Assembly (NCBI RefSeq): GCF_018687715.1
Contig: NC_056752.1
Location: 40,336,501-40,400,500 of the forward strand
DNA from: Carya illinoinensis
Lineage: Eukaryota > Streptophyta > Magnoliopsida > Fagales > Juglandaceae
Direction of reading: 5' to 3'
Length of the DNA stretch: 64,000 bases
Shown here: piece after piece, positions 10,807-24,460 of the stretch
Layout of the letters: each line of letters begins with the position of its first letter
How positions within the stretch are numbered: position 1 is the stretch's first letter
Position numbers and translations under genes: made by a program
Notes under the pieces: model-generated
Databases searched by the model: none
Told to the model about the DNA's origin: nothing
Seen by the model: only the letters and a program-made list of their open reading frames with translations

Positions 10807-13727
10807 TTTGTAGTACTGTTCTTAATTTTTATCATTCTTTCATCGTTTCATAATATAATATTATATAACTGGAGGTTATTAAAATGATGAAAAAATTAAT
10901 AGTAAATAGATTTATTCAATATGAAAACATTTGTAATTTAATTTTTTTATAAATATAATTATTCATATAATAAGGGATTTGTTAACATATGCATCTTTAA
11001 ATAGTAGAACCTTTTCTAGAGATTTTTTATTTTTAAGGTTCATGGAAATGACGATGTTACGAAGAAATATATGTTGTTTGAGAATGCTTGCCAGATATAT
11101 TTTTTTTTTTATTAGAATTTGAAAAGGTGTTTTGAAAAAGAGAAAATATGTTTGGGTCAAATTATCACTAGATGCATGCTATGAATAATCTAACTGTAGC
11201 ACTACCTATAGTTTTACATTCAGAACAATTAAAAAAAGAAAAAAAACTCACATAGTTCACGACCAGAGAACCCATTATCAAATCTACGATCTGACCTTAG
11301 ATTTGAAATATGTTAGATTTATACAAAAATATTATATAAATAAATTTACAAAATAATATAATTTGATATAATACATTAGATATATTTTATAATAAAAAAT
11401 ATTTTAGACACAAAAATATTATATACAAATAAATCTATAAATTAATGTGATACGTCGAATCGTAACATTATATTTATTATAAACTAGATAGAACGTATTC
11501 CATAAAATTATATTAATTTATAATTATTTAGATAGCTGAGCAACTGATTTAGCTACCACTTTTTAGATCCGCTTGATTTTTTAATATTTTTTTAAAGTTA
11601 TATGTATGAGGAAGAAGGTTCGAGAATTGAAGTAATTGGACACAGAAAAAGGGAGATCTAGAGGCTTCTAGATCCGTTGGGGATGGATTCAAAGCTTTTT
11701 TTTTTTTGTTATTCACGCACATATATAGATATATGTATATGGGGGCATCATTCCTTGTAATTGGCAAATTTTAGAGCACTAAACATCCAATCATTATTAG
11801 CTTACTACTTTATTCTCTTTAACTTTAATCCTACCTTTAAATACATGATTAAGGAAAGGAAAGAATTTTAACATTCACCTTGTTACCCACTACCAAAATC
11901 CTCATCATCATAACATAACCCATGCCTTCCATCCTCATTATTTCTAACTCTAAAAAAAAAATAAAAAATAAAAAACAGAGCTTTACTTGAATCTACATTA
12001 TATATATATATATATATATATAATTTTCTGATCTAAATATTTTTTATAATTTGAATATAGAGACTTCACTATATTAAATATTATTGGTAACCCTGATATT
12101 TAAAATTATAAAAAGTTTTAAATTCACTCTACTTCCCTATCAAGGGTAGAAACAAGAGGTCAGAGAAAATGACCTATGGAAGTGGTGGATCAAGCATTCA
12201 TAGGAAGCATACCTACTTTAAATAAATAAATAAATAAAAAAGAAATCAAAGATTAAGCAAATTAGACTCAATCTGGATGAGTGAGTTTTTAATTTTGTTA
12301 TGCTTTGCCACCAAATAAAAAATGAATTAATTAATTAATTTTTTTTTCCAAATTTTGGGAATAATATGGTTAGGCAGGAAGGAGACATCAAACCACATTC
12401 ATAGCTACTTTTGACTCATCACGATTTATTATTTTCATGAATTAATGAACAACTCGTGTGAATGGACCAATGCATGTTTCTCCAAACCTTATGATAGTGA
12501 GGGATAAATACACACATAAAAATATTTTTACGAATCTAAGTACTCTGTTGTAGGTATTGGTTAGGTTACCTACTTCAACTCCATGTATACATTTAATTCA
12601 TCTATGCTGTGCAGACATGAACATAATCTCTTTTTTAAGAAATGGTCACACAATAACATGTTAATAGATATAAAGAAGTAACGTGGTAATCTGGATTCTG
12701 TCCAAGATCTGAGTAGCTTAGTACTGTCTGAAACTGTTGAACAACTTTTCCTGCTTAGATGCTGTGTAGAGAATCAATCATATTGGTCAATCCAATGTTG
12801 GATTTGGATTGTTCTTAACTCTAAGCTAAGCTATGGATGTAATTTGAGTCGTAAAGAACAAAAGGGTACACAATCAAGATATTTCTAACACAGTGACTGG
12901 GATCAATACAGTTAAAGAGAATTACAGAAACTGTAAGGAAGCGTAAAAAACTATCTCAAACGATAATTGATAAAAGAGAAGATGTATAGATTTTTCAGAC
13001 TTGGACCCAAAAGAGAAGAGTCCACGCAATGATCTAATGTTGTAGAAGCAAAAGAATATCTTCTAGAATTATCAAAAATATATATATATATATATATATA
13101 TATCTTCTAGAAGATGTTAGGTAATAAGCCGAGCAAAAATGCTAATTTTAGTGCCTACAACCCTGCTGTTTACAGGTTATATATCACGCGTCCATCCCGC
13201 CCCCACACAGATTCTGTTAGGACTTGAATTTGGTCCCTTGTTTTGGTTTTTGTATTGCTTCTTTTTGCTAATTTTAAAATAGGAAAATGATTATTAAATA
13301 TATCTATCAAATGTGCATATTAATATAAATGAATTTTATTATTTTTATTTTTTAAGAAATTTTTAAATATCTTTAATTATTAAAAATATAAATTTATTAA
13401 TAATTACTTACTTAACTATTAAAAAATATAAAAATATATGACTAGATGGGCAAATATTCGTACTATCATTTTCTTATATAAATAAATATATATATATTAA
13501 ATATAAATAAAGAAACAGGCCACCAATAAAAGAACCAATAGTAAAGAAACAGGCCAAAAGATCCCAGAAATTGCGAACGTAGGAACAACAAGCTCTGAAC
13601 ATTTCCCAATGTCTGTTATCTTTTCACAGTGGGAAAGACCCTCCCAGCAATTCTGTATAATTAACAAGACTATGTTACTTTGCTGCTTTGGTTAATGAAT
13701 AGATCTTGCTTAGGGGAAAAAAAAGCT

Positions 13728-13734
<7 letters not shown>
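10807..13734. other. Intergenic, AT-rich
   Basis: No gene is supportable. It contains a diverged family B fold-back around 11290-11480, (TA)n tracts at 11998-12022 and 13078-13102, and poly-T/A runs. About 13600-13817 is the promoter and leader of the VAMP gene. Confidence 0.55.

Positions 13735-13759
<25 letters not shown>
13735..13759. repeat. (CT)n tract in the VAMP leader
   Basis: A pure CT run lies about 60-80 nt upstream of the VAMP start codon on the coding strand. CT-rich leaders are common near plant transcription starts (Y patch). Confidence 0.7.
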
Positions 13760-13817
13760 GTTTTGCTCCATCTCTGTCCTGCTTCGGAGCTAAATCATTG
13801 CATAGAGAGAGAAAACA

Positions 13818-16387
13818 ATGAGTCAGGAATCGTTCATATACACCTTTGTGGCCCGAGGCACCGTGGTCTTGGCCGAGTACACCGAGTTTACCGGCAACTT
13901 CCCAGCGATTGCGGCTCAGTGCCTGCAGAAACTCCCTTCCTCCAACAACAAGTTCACCTACACCTGCGACCACCACACCTTCAATTTTCTCGTCGAAGAT
14001 GGTTATGGTAAAATTTCCCTTTTTCATTTCACTCTTTTTATTTGAGTTGGAAGTTGAATTGCGAGAGGAAGTACCTGGATCTGGCCCGAAACACTCACAT
14101 GTATATTTTGTTTTCTGGGTTCTTTCCGTTTTCGTGTTTTCTTATAGTTTTTGTTAAGCAGATGTTTGACTGCTTGGAAAAAAAACTGAGGAAAATACTA
14201 AATAGTTGAAAATCTAACTCTTTGCATTCAGGGGTTCCCATGTCGTTTTGGTTTCCAAGGAATTAAAGAGTCTCCTAAAGTGAGCTAAGTAGTTATATTC
14301 CGGAAAATTCAATGAGCGGTACTTGTTTCTAGCCCCAGAGAGTGAATTAGTTGAGTTATTTCTGTTTGTTTTTCTATTAAAAAAAAAAGTTCTTTTTCTT
14401 TTGTAGCAGAGTTTGACGCTCATTGAAGTGTTAAATATTCATAATTTCTGCGTACTTAATGGAAATTTAGCTTGTTTCAGATGCCCGTTGTGACGTAGCA
14501 CGAGTTCAAGTTTTTCCTAAGAAATCGTGCTATCAATTTTTTTTTATCGGTAAACAAATTTTTATTGATCAAAAGAGAGACAAAATGCCCAAGTATACGG
14601 GACAAATCGTGCTTTCAAATTGCCAACTAACACGTTTAGATGGACTGAGATTGATCGGTATTAATCTGTATGAATTCCTCTCTTATAATAGAAGTATTAG
14701 TCTGTAGGGCTGACCTTTATTTGATTGATTGATTGATGGATATATCATATATGCTGTTGGGCGTGGAATGTGCTATTCGTGGGTATGTGATGAAGAAAAT
14801 CAGAATAAATATTTAAAGTTAGCGGAAGGAGGATAATCAGGATGTTCGGTAAATCCAGGCATGCGTGCATGACTCAAGTGTTTACCTTTTTTAATGCTCC
14901 AGTTGAACTTATAATCTCCGACTTCATGACTAAAATATTAATGCTGAAGCTTTGCTTCACTGTGGGGAAATTTCCTTGTATGAGGCGTCTTCTTTTTTTG
15001 ATTTTCCGATGAGGTTTACCATTAAGGACGCATGTGAGGTAAGGAATTCCGTTAATATGGAACTTGTGAATGGGCTCTGTCCTGTTATGCCATTGAAGCT
15101 GAAATATACTGGTTTGAAGTATTTTACCAGTTTATAGGATAGAGAACCACATGCATGACGTGAGGGAGGATTTGTGTTTTTTTGGGGGGTGAGGGGAACT
15201 GCTGGATTGATATAAAAGCCGGATTTATATGAAACCATTTTTCTATGTTATGAAGTGCACTGGTTTGGATGCCCCACAGAGTGTCAAACCCTTTCTCATG
15301 GGATATACCTTGGCCATGTGTCTCCCATTCTTCAACATTAGAGCATTTTGTGTTTTGGATACCGGATACATATCAGACAATGTATCCCACATTGGTATAT
15401 GACACTAGATGGACCCTTACCATAGCTATATGCCTGTTTCATAATGTCTTGTTCTCATAATTTATTTCTAAGAATCTTTGAATCTAGAGGTTTTCGAATC
15501 TATGTGAAGTGGCCAAAATAGTTGTGGCGGAATACCACATGTTTTTTTGTTCAGTACTTGAAGTGGTTCACCAGATCTGATGCGTGGATATTGATATGAT
15601 GAATAAGGAATCTTATATTTTCTCTCGAGCACATAATTGCACAGAGTGATTTAAATTAACCGGAGATGTTTTAGTTACTTAGATAAAATAGTTGAGAATT
15701 TAACCATTGAGTTTAGCTCTTAATAGGTTGACTGTCTTATTGTGGATCTTTGTGATTTGCAGCTTACTGTGTTGTGGCCAATGAATCTGTTGGCAAGCAG
15801 ATATCTATTGCATTCTTGGAACGGATGAAGGCAGACTTTAGGAAAAGATATGGGGGCGGTAAAGCAGATACAGCTATGGCCAAAAGTCTTAACAAGGAAT
15901 TCGGGTATGTAAGTTTGACTCTTGAATATGATGCATTAAATATCCATGCATTTGAACAGAAAATCTTACCGGGAGGTGAAAAATAAAGCGAGTTTAAGTT
16001 TACAGACCAATCATGAAAGAGCACATGAAGTATATTATTGACCATGCTGAAGAGATTGAGAAGTTGTTGAAAGTGAAGGCTCAAGTTTCAGAAGTTAAAA
16101 GTATCATGTTGGAGAATATTGACAAGGTAATAGTTTAGTTTTTTTAATTAAAATTTGTTCTTTTTACCACAATACTGTGTATCCCTGCCTTGGTTAGGTT
16201 TCGTGTCATAAAATAATACTGTACATTTACTCTTTTGTTTTTGGGGATTCTTTATATGATGCTTTAACCATATGCATCCATGGTTCTCTTTATGCTGGAA
16301 CCAATACAGAATTTTGTGCCCTTTTTTTTACTATTTATTTTAAATTGAGTGAAAATTGGCTTTCCTTTTGGGCCAAGTACTAAAACA

Positions 16388-16435
<48 letters not shown>

Positions 16436-16990
16436 GTGTGTATATATATTATTTTGCTTCATGAATTTGCAAAGTTTATCCATTGAATCATCCCATTCAT
16501 ACTCTGTTAAATAAACTAACGGCAGCTTTGTTGCCTCCAAGCCACTCCTCAGTGCCAAAGACCCACCCTGGTAGGGCGGCTAGCAAATATCTCTAACATC
16601 AACTTTGCTTGCTAAAGTTGCACCATTTCTTACATTATAAGAAAACCATGCAACAGAAGCTGCATGATATATGATTTGATTTTATATATGCGTTGCAGGC
16701 TCTTGATAGGGGGGAACACCTAGCGAATATTGTTGACAAGACTGAGGACTTGCGTAAGCAGGTAATTGACAGAACAAGAGCAACTTTTGGCTTTATCTCT
16801 CTTCTTCATACTGAACAAGATTCTTCTTTGGAAATTTCAGGCCCAATTGTACAAAGAAAAAGGAACACAAATTAGACGAAAGATGTGGTATCAAAACATG
16901 AAAATAAAGCTGGTGGTTCTTGGAATCTTGTTCCTTCTGGTCCTGATAATCTGGCTTTCTATTTGCCATGGATTTGACTGCACCAACTAG
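13818..16990 (+). CDS. VAMP72-group R-SNARE (VAMP724-like)
   Basis: Exons 13818-14007, 15763-15904, 16006-16126, 16699-16761 and 16841-16990 give 221 aa, the usual VAMP72 length. The N-terminal longin domain covers about residues 1-115 (starting [20 protein letters not shown], with an AYCVVANES segment). The SNARE motif covers about 130-190 with the zero-layer arginine at R155 (ALDRGE). A single C-terminal membrane anchor lies at about 195-213, followed by a short CHGFDCTN tail. Family knowledge: VAMP72 proteins sit on secretory and endosomal vesicles and pair with Q-SNAREs such as SYP1 for fusion at the plasma membrane and cell plate. The exon structure and the tail after CHGF suggest the VAMP724 branch, and paralogue assignment needs a tree. 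Introns 1 (1.75 kb) and 3 are AT-rich. Confidence 0.95.
14538..14612 (-). repeat. Possible LINE or SINE 3' tail fragment in VAMP intron 1
   Basis: A T-run followed by ATCGGTAAACAAATTTTTAT and TGATCAAAAG, then ACAAAATGCCCAAGTATACG, resembles poly-A-tailed retroposon 3' ends common in woody dicots (reverse orientation). Identification is from memory of such ends and is weak. Confidence 0.35.
16391..16436. repeat. (TC)n-(TA)n compound microsatellite in VAMP intron 3
   Basis: A TC run of about 30 nt is followed directly by a TA run and TGTG. It is intronic, between exons 3 and 4 of the VAMP gene. Confidence 0.85.
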
Positions 16991-17194
16991 TAGAAATTCT
17001 TCAGTACACAGCAATGGGAACAAAATTACATAGACTTAGATTAAACAATTTGTGCGCATGAACCATGTTCTGTAATTTGGGGTGTATCTTCAAAATCACA
17101 AGTGAAGTTGTGCTCAACAGTAAAGTCCAGGAATTCTTTGCAAGTCGGTGTAGGAGTTTTGTTTTATTTTTATTTTTTTATTTTTTTCAGTGTT

Positions 17195-17219
17195 GAGAGA
17201 GAGAGAGAGAGAGAGAGAG
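17195..17219. repeat. (GA)n microsatellite downstream of VAMP
   Basis: A pure GA run about 205 nt past the VAMP stop codon, probably in the 3' untranslated region or just beyond it. Confidence 0.75.
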
Positions 17220-18860
17220 CTGGGTCATGGTAGGTCTTGTCAAATAATACATCAAGATGTTATTTTGAATCCAATATAGCAATAGTTTGTGATATTCAAA
17301 GTCCAGTTACAGTTCTGGATATTGTTACATTAAATCAACCTAACATCTTGCATGCTCAACAGCAATTGTCTTTTATCACTCGTCCTTTGTTTAGGTCCAA
17401 TTAATCAATTGCTCGCTCAGATGTTTTCATACAACGAGGGACTTAGTCGAATGTATACTTCCGTACTATTTTAACAGGTTCTGGACCTTCTTGTCCTTTT
17501 TTGGCAAGCAAATTGTTCGAAAATAGATTCACCCAAAAGTATATAGCTCAGAAGTTGATATTCACTGCAACAGCGAGTGGTTTTTATGGGGTCCATCATT
17601 GGGCCGAAGACTATCCAAGCCTTTAAACTCTTCTAAAATGGGCGGACCCTATGTCCTTAATAAAAATACACGTTGCTTAGACATTGCGAGTGTTACTTCA
17701 TCCTTTCATTGTTGGTCCGACAATCTGACAAATAGGGGTCCAAGTGCTCCCCGTACTTTGGATATTGCCACATTTGAAGGCAAAGGCTAGGCTAAGCTAA
17801 ACATCAACGTAAAATAAATTATGAGTAGCATCGTTCAGTGCTTTTTCATAATATTGGTGTATGCTCTTGGAAAACTCTTCAGAAGTTCTTCTACATACAC
17901 GGAGATCATGTATATCCAGTGAATATTTCTCAACACCAGATAAATGAAAAAGAAACTCAGAAAAAACTGAAGAGTTTGTCACTTTTAAAGGTTATCTTAG
18001 GGAAAGATTTTCAGAGTTTTTGTTATTCCGGCCATGGTTGAACTCTAGGAAATAAAGGGTCCTTGTAACGTTCCTTGCTACATATCTTCAAATTTTAACT
18101 AAGTATATATATAAATATATATACATACATACATATACACACATATATACATATTAGCAACACTATTAGAGAAACGGATTTTTACGACTAAAATTTTACA
18201 ATTAAAAGGACTATTTTCGACGAAAACGAGTAGAAAAAGTTTATAACTTTAGAGTCGTCACAAGTCATTATTGCTTGCCAACCGGCACTCTAGTACACTT
18301 TTAGGGTGTCTAAATGGGATGAACTTAAGGTAGGCGCCAGCCGGGAAAGCATACTAATGTTGTGATGGAATTGTCTTTCATGTTCCAGTACGCGTGCAGT
18401 TTGAAAATTAGAATTATGTGAAACATTGATTATAAATCACAGAAATTCAAACTCTCGATCGAATATGATTCATTAATGTTGATAGAATATTTGAGGGCGG
18501 TGCTTAGAGTCTTAGACTAATTAAACTACTAAAATATATATGCTACTTTCTTTTCCATCGATCTTTGGTATAATATTCATACATCATTGGCTGTGCAGAA
18601 AAGTGGAACAACTCTTTCGGTTGTTTTTGAAGGAATTAAAAGTCATGACAACCTCCTAGAGGCATCGGCCTGTCATGGGCATCAGAAAATTAATCATGAT
18701 GGGGGGTAGCCTATGGAAGCATATATAATTGCATGACAAATGATTATCTTCAAGCAATTTTTGTTGTTAAAAGATGTAAATATAAATAATAAAATCTATC
18801 TATTTTCATCATTTTAAACTTTTGAAACAACCGGTTATTTTACACGATATTAGCACGTTA

Positions 18861-19060
18861 AGGCTCAGTTTGGATACTAAAATCATTTCAACTCATCTAC
18901 TCATTACAACTTTTACAAATTTTCACATAAAATATAATAAACAAGTCAACTTTTTCAAATTCTAAAATAATAATAATAATAATAATAAAATATTATAATA
19001 ATATTTTATTTAACTTTCAACTTTCATCTTAACTCATTATACAAACTTTACGTATCATAA
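18861..19060. mobile_element. GATGAG-type MITE (family A)
   Basis: It starts near TTTGGATACTAAAATCATTT, runs through CATCTACTCATTACAACTTT and AATTTTCACATAAAATATAA, has an ATA trinucleotide run at its centre, and ends with CTCATTATACAAAC. Very similar text occurs at 31633-31800, 37536-37900, 40955-41252, 48027-48222, 48255-48510, 48608-48765 and 56385-56520. Non-coding. Confidence 0.65.
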
Positions 19061-22000
19061 AAGTTATTATTTTTCTCATGTTAAAATATTGAAACCTAAT
19101 GCCATTTTTCTCCACCATTTAACGTGAATGTTTCCCATCATGTGTTGTATATAGAGTAATCTATGTTTACACGTAAAGTTGAGTGTCACAAAAATTGATG
19201 TAGTGATTATATTCAGTACTAGCTAGCTAGGTCTTTCCTACCTGACATCCCTATATACCTAATTGATACGGCCACTTTCTGTTCCTTTTAATTTTGTCAA
19301 AAAAGCATCATCTCGGTATTCATTTTACATATACCATTGGCACACTTGTCTTAGATGTGCTTGATAGAAATTCCATGAAACAATGATGCATTGATGTCAC
19401 CATATGACGCACAAAAAAAGAAAGAGAAAGAGAAAGAGACAGAAAAGAAAAGAGGAGCATATAGTATATATAAAATTATCTACAGATTTGGCTAACATGA
19501 GTTTATACAAATTGCCCAAATCCTATTACTTCTGGACTTCATCACAAAGCAATGTAAAGCATCACAAATCCTTTGCCATGGAAGAAGATTTATGACTGAA
19601 AATCAAATTAGCTAGGTAAAACTTTTAACCCCGTACTGATGAAAAAATGAAAAATATTGAGCAATGATTGAGACCTAGCTGCATGCATGCTTTGGATCAT
19701 GATAAGACAAGCTCTTATCCGGTGGTTTAAATCAAACTCATGAGAAGACAAATTAAAGAAAGATCTCTCTGACCCATCCTTTGTGGATAAGGTAGTACTA
19801 CTGAAAAAAAGATGATCAAGACAAGAGTATTCCTGCATCCTGATTTTCGACTTTTTGGTGAGTTTATCATCATTTAGTAGTAATAGATGATGAAGAACGA
19901 GCTAGCTAGCAATGACTACTCAATGAGAAGTGCATTGTAGCCCATTCAGAGCAGGAATGGGTTGGGAGTAGCTTTGAATGAGGAAAGACTCTACAGCTAG
20001 CTGATCTTTCGTGACCCCTTCTTAATTTATAAATTTATGGGCTTGCTTCTACAGTATTTGGACACGTGTTGATAAGTCTCTATCCACACTAGAAAGTATG
20101 AACTAATTCCTGCGATCTTTGTCATGGAGTGTAGATCGATCATCAGGAATATTAATGGATCATATCTTTCTCGAAGCACTTGTTGTTTGGAAGCATTAAT
20201 CATGCATGGACGTTTTGCCAAAAGTTTGGATTCATGCATCGTTGGTTCGTTGCTGCTTCAATATACTGTGATTATTATATATTTGTCTGTCCTTTTGTCG
20301 AATGGACGCATTGAGCAATTTGAACTTATTTCGTAAACCAAAAGGATATATAAAAAAATAAAAAAAGGGGGTTTTCGGTCATGACGAAAGGACATGCAAT
20401 ATACTGACAGTAAAAACTGTACTTAAAAGATGCAATTAATATAAAAGTGTTCTAATTTGGTTAAACTTGTCCGTGTTGGCATAAATTAACTCGTTATCAA
20501 TATTATATAAGCGACAAACCGATTTCGTACGTATCGTATCTTTTTTTAAGAGTACGTGAGACTCGCATATTCTACGTAGCAATATTATTCTTGTTAGAGA
20601 TAGCTGCAGCTCCGGCCTTTTTTCTTTTCTGATCATAATTTGTACAAACTTTCATGTCCTCCTAAAAGGGATCAATTAATTTTTTTTTTTAAATTATGTT
20701 GATCATGATCGATTTGTTCTATCAAAATATTACGTATACGTACTTTTTTTTCAATAAATTAATAGAATGTGTAAAAAGTATACAAAAGTGATTGTATAAA
20801 GAGTTTTTGTTCTCAATATTAGTTTTAAATTTATCAATTTTGTCGCTTTACTTAATTCTTCTCTAAGCGTTAATTATATATCTACTCTTTCTTATAAATA
20901 TATTACCATTAACTATATATATATATATAATATTAACTAGTGATAGATCTTCATGAGTAATAAATATATAACTGATAATTTGTTTTTAATTAGTTCATGA
21001 GTAGGTACTACTAAAGAGTTATAATTTTCTTAACAATGCTTGGGCAACTTAAGGGCTAATAAGGGACCTGGCCCTTTGATTATATCTATCATCCATGGTT
21101 AGTTTCCATTTGTGTAAAGTATAACTATTTTGGGAAAGCACATTATAAATTGCTATGCCCAGATAAAATATTCCCAGCTAGCTAGCTCCCTCTACTTCAC
21201 GACAAGTAAAAATAACGCAACTTTTCTAGTTTTACGTCAATATCCATATTCCAGTTTGGAGATCAGATCTGGTCATGCATGCTCTTATTCAAAGAATTAG
21301 AGAGATCAGAATATGCGAACTCTTCCTCTCTTCTCCATTAGATCAAAATAGCAAGATAGACTTGTCGGCCACTTGAGTATCAACACGTACGTACGTCGCA
21401 GAACGAGCAAAGCAAAATAGTTGGCTCCACGAAAAGTGACCCTGTACCCTTCTTGCCTCCCACATTCTTTTTAATTATTTTATATGCCAACAACTAAGAG
21501 GAAACAATGAAACCTCTTTAATGCTATGAGTCTGTGAGCCAAGGAAAATATATTCTCTTAATTCATGCCCCCACCCAACTACTTGCTATATAGATATTGT
21601 ACAACTGCATTTCAATATTCCACAGTTTTTTTTTTTTTACCTAATTTGAGCTTTCTTAATTAACAAGCATTCCAATGGATATTTAGAAGTACTACACGTT
21701 CATATATATTAAGCAAAGAAGTCATGAACACGAATTGCCATGTCTTCTCAGAAAGAAGTGGGGACGAATGAAAAACAACCAAATTTCCATTAATATTCCA
21801 TGCACAGAGAGTACTAAAAGAGTTTACAGATCCATAACGGGCAATATTGCTCACCAAGCAGCAGACGACGACCCTTTAACTACATATGGATAGCTTCCCT
21901 GTTTGAGTACAAACTTGACCTAAATGATCGATCATTTAGGGACAAAAAAGAAACACCATATATGTAAAACATAGACCAACTAAACTAGACCGACATATAT

Positions 22001-22121
22001 AATCCTAGAAATTAGCTGTTACATATGATACGAGTAGACATCAGAGGCAATGAAGAAATTGCATTGAAACAGGAGCAAACCAGACCACGAATTAATTAGC
22101 TAGCGCAAGGGACAAGAACTC

Positions 22122-22460
22122 CTACATATCCCTTACTTCAAACATGTTGCGGTTTTTGACGACGATGTCGTACATGTGCAAGGACCTGAACCTGTTGAAA
22201 TCCTTGGGGAGAGAGATGAGGTGGACTGTAGCTCGTCTGTGGAACTGAAAGATGTCCGCGTCCTCGTAGTACGGCTCCCACCCAAGCGACAACAACTTGC
22301 GCTCAAGGACAGCATAGGAGGTTATGACTTCCTCGCTAGGAGTGTGAACCAGCACCTTGCGCCGAGCATGTGAACCTTGCTGGCTTCCCTCCAACGATTC
22401 GGCCGCAGGGTTCTCAACCAGACGAACAACCCCGCTCTTGAAAACCCAAACACCAGACAT
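22122..22460 (-). CDS. FPF1: FPF1-like (flowering-promoting factor 1) protein
   Basis: Single exon of 112 aa, matching the usual 105-115 aa of the family. It opens [18 protein letters not shown], the FPF1 signature, and keeps the conserved middle ([20 protein letters not shown]) and the [20 protein letters not shown] end. Family knowledge: FPF1/FLP proteins are small plant-specific regulators that promote flowering and growth and interact with gibberellin and auxin responses. Their molecular activity is not established. The ATG at 22460 is chosen because the family starts here and a TATA box lies about 80 nt upstream. An open frame further upstream runs through the promoter. The gene stands alone in a long intergenic region. 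Confidence 0.95.
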   Translation of the reverse strand: MSGVWVFKSGVVRLVENPAAESLEGSQQGSHARRKVLVHTPSEEVITSYAVLERKLLSLGWEPYYEDADIFQFHRRATVHLISLPKDFNRFRSLHMYDIVVKNRNMFEVRDM

Positions 22461-22533
22461 TTCTCTTCTCTTTCTTTTTGTGAGGATATTTATGATCACC
22501 TTGTTAGCTTGGAGATGGAGTAGTCGAGTAGGG

Positions 22534-22545
22534 TATTTATATAGG
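22534..22545 (-). promoter_or_regulatory. TATA box of the FPF1-like gene
   Basis: On the minus strand the run reads CCCTATATAAATACCC. It lies about 75-85 nt upstream of the FPF1 start codon, so transcription would begin near 22505 and leave a leader of about 45 nt. Confidence 0.7.
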
Positions 22546-22880
22546 GGTGAATTCAGTCGTGTGGCATACATGTATGGTATTTATATTTTTTAATGTATGG
22601 GTATATATGTTTTGGTGAAGGTATAGCTAGGTCATATGTGGGGTCCAATAATTAGCTAGGTAGAGGGTCCAGAGGATACATTCGGGCGGGTCACACATTA
22701 TATATATATATATATATATATTAATATTTACTATATATGCATTAATTATCTGCATGTGTGGGCATCTATGCATATATAATCGGATTGATTGAGGCGAATC
22801 CCTGTAATTTATTTAATCTCTCCTTGCAACTCTTTTAAGTCTACCATGGAATCTTAATTTCTTTTGTTTGAAGAAATATT

Positions 22881-23021
22881 CACTACAAGAAAAATGACAT
22901 TTTACGTGACTTAAATTGGATATAAAAAATACAAAATGGTTATCAAAAATTTTTTTACAACAACTTTCTATTTTTTACATCCAATTTAGGTGATGTAAAA
23001 AATTATTTTTCTTGTAGTGAC
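22881..23021. mobile_element. CACTA-type MITE, about 141 bp
   Basis: The left end CACTACAAGAAAAATGAC mirrors the right end ATTTTTCTTGTAGTG, and the inner arms (TTAAATTGGA / TCCAATTTAGG) also pair, so the whole element folds back. Flanks do not show a clear 3-bp duplication. It has no coding capacity. Confidence 0.8.
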
Positions 23022-23956
23022 GATATATATATATATATTAATTATAAGACATGGATTAAATCTAGCTAGAAAATTTTAACAGAAAATGGCTTTGAATACT
23101 GTGTATTATTATTCATCAATGTTGACATGATAGTTGTCAAAATTATATAATTTACATGACTATATCATACATATTATTACACTAGCTGGCCTAGCTGCTG
23201 TCGGTATTCGTATAATGAGTATAATGGAGATCGAGTTGATCTTTTGCATGCAGTATGGCGCCAACATTAATGTTCGGCTTTTTCGTACGTAGCTACGGTA
23301 CTTTTTGGCCTAACTTTATGCAATAATTAGTACCTTATCTAATTTATTTAACTATGTTTTTGTTTGCCTAAATACTGTTGAAACCCCAAACAAAAACAAA
23401 TGTTTTCCTTTCAATTTCCTATTATATATTCAAACCATGCATGCAAAGTAATTAATGATCAAGGATTTCAGATCATGATTTGTACGTAGGCCGAGCTAGC
23501 TTAAGACGCGTTGTAAATATTTACTTCCTTTATCCAGCATTAATATTAATATGGTTTTATGCCTACGTACGCCTGCTAGCTAGCTAGATTTTGCCCTGAC
23601 TACGTACGTACGTATACCTGGCCTACCTTCCTCGGTCGTGGCCACATGGTACTGGCCTCCTGCATGAAAACTTCACCCGACCAGACCCGGCAATATTGCC
23701 ATGCATGCCCCTACTAGTACGCGTACTATATATTCCACTCTAATTCTAGCATTTTTGTTAATAAAGAACAACCTTAAATTAAATTCTCTCTTTTTTGGTT
23801 TCTAGATCTTGGTTTTCATTAATAATCTCTACGTACGTACACCAGTTTCCTAACAAATGTTGTAGATCCAAATTAGTACTGTTGAAGCATGAATTAGCAG
23901 CTCATGCAACTGCATATATATATATGCAGCTTATAATTAATTGCATTGCATGGAAC

Positions 23957-23991
<35 letters not shown>

Positions 23992-24331
23992 ATCTAATTA
24001 ATTAAAGATCGAGCTGCATATATGCATGGGTCATTTCCAAGAACAAAAGGAAAGCTATATATTCGATTTGTTAAATAAATTGCAATATCATGTACGTACA
24101 TGATACCTAAGTACGTATCACTTTCAACAACAAATCAAGGAAATAAGCTACTAGATCTGTAATTAAAGTAATTACTTTGCATAGACATGATGGTGATCAT
24201 ACCCTCATAAGTATCACCTAATTAATTAATTCTCTCCAGCCTTTCAAACAAGGAAAATTCATGTCAGAGATCATATATATATATCGCGTGTTATTGACGT
24301 TTGCTCAAAAATTAATGTCAAAATTATCTGG

Positions 24332-24460
24332 CACTATAAGAAAATTGTTTATTTGCGATCAGTAAATTTCAACAAAATGGTTATTTCTAGCTAAAATTGA
24401 TTGTAAATAGTCTTTTAGTTACAATAAATTAATCATAAAAATCTGATTTCCTTGTAGTGT
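24332..24460. mobile_element. Diverged CACTA-type MITE
   Basis: The left end CACTATAAGAAAATTG and the right end GATTTCCTTGTAGTG are inverted versions of the same terminus as the 22881 element, with several differences. Interior A/T-rich text differs between the two, so this is an older or different subfamily copy. Confidence 0.65.

Larger units (their letters stand above)
16991..22121. other. Intergenic between VAMP and FPF1 genes
   Basis: No gene is supportable. 18861-19060 is a copy of the GATGAG-type MITE. 19200-22100 is rich in TAGCTAGC, ACGTACGT, GATCGATC and TGCATGCA words. Open frames are short and without motif. About 21880-22121 is the 3' flank of the FPF1-like gene. Confidence 0.5.

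Noticed and set aside
22133..22571. Longer or shifted frames at the FPF1 locus
   Set aside because: The 149-codon version runs upstream through the TATA box, and the other frames are shadows of the FPF1 coding sequence.
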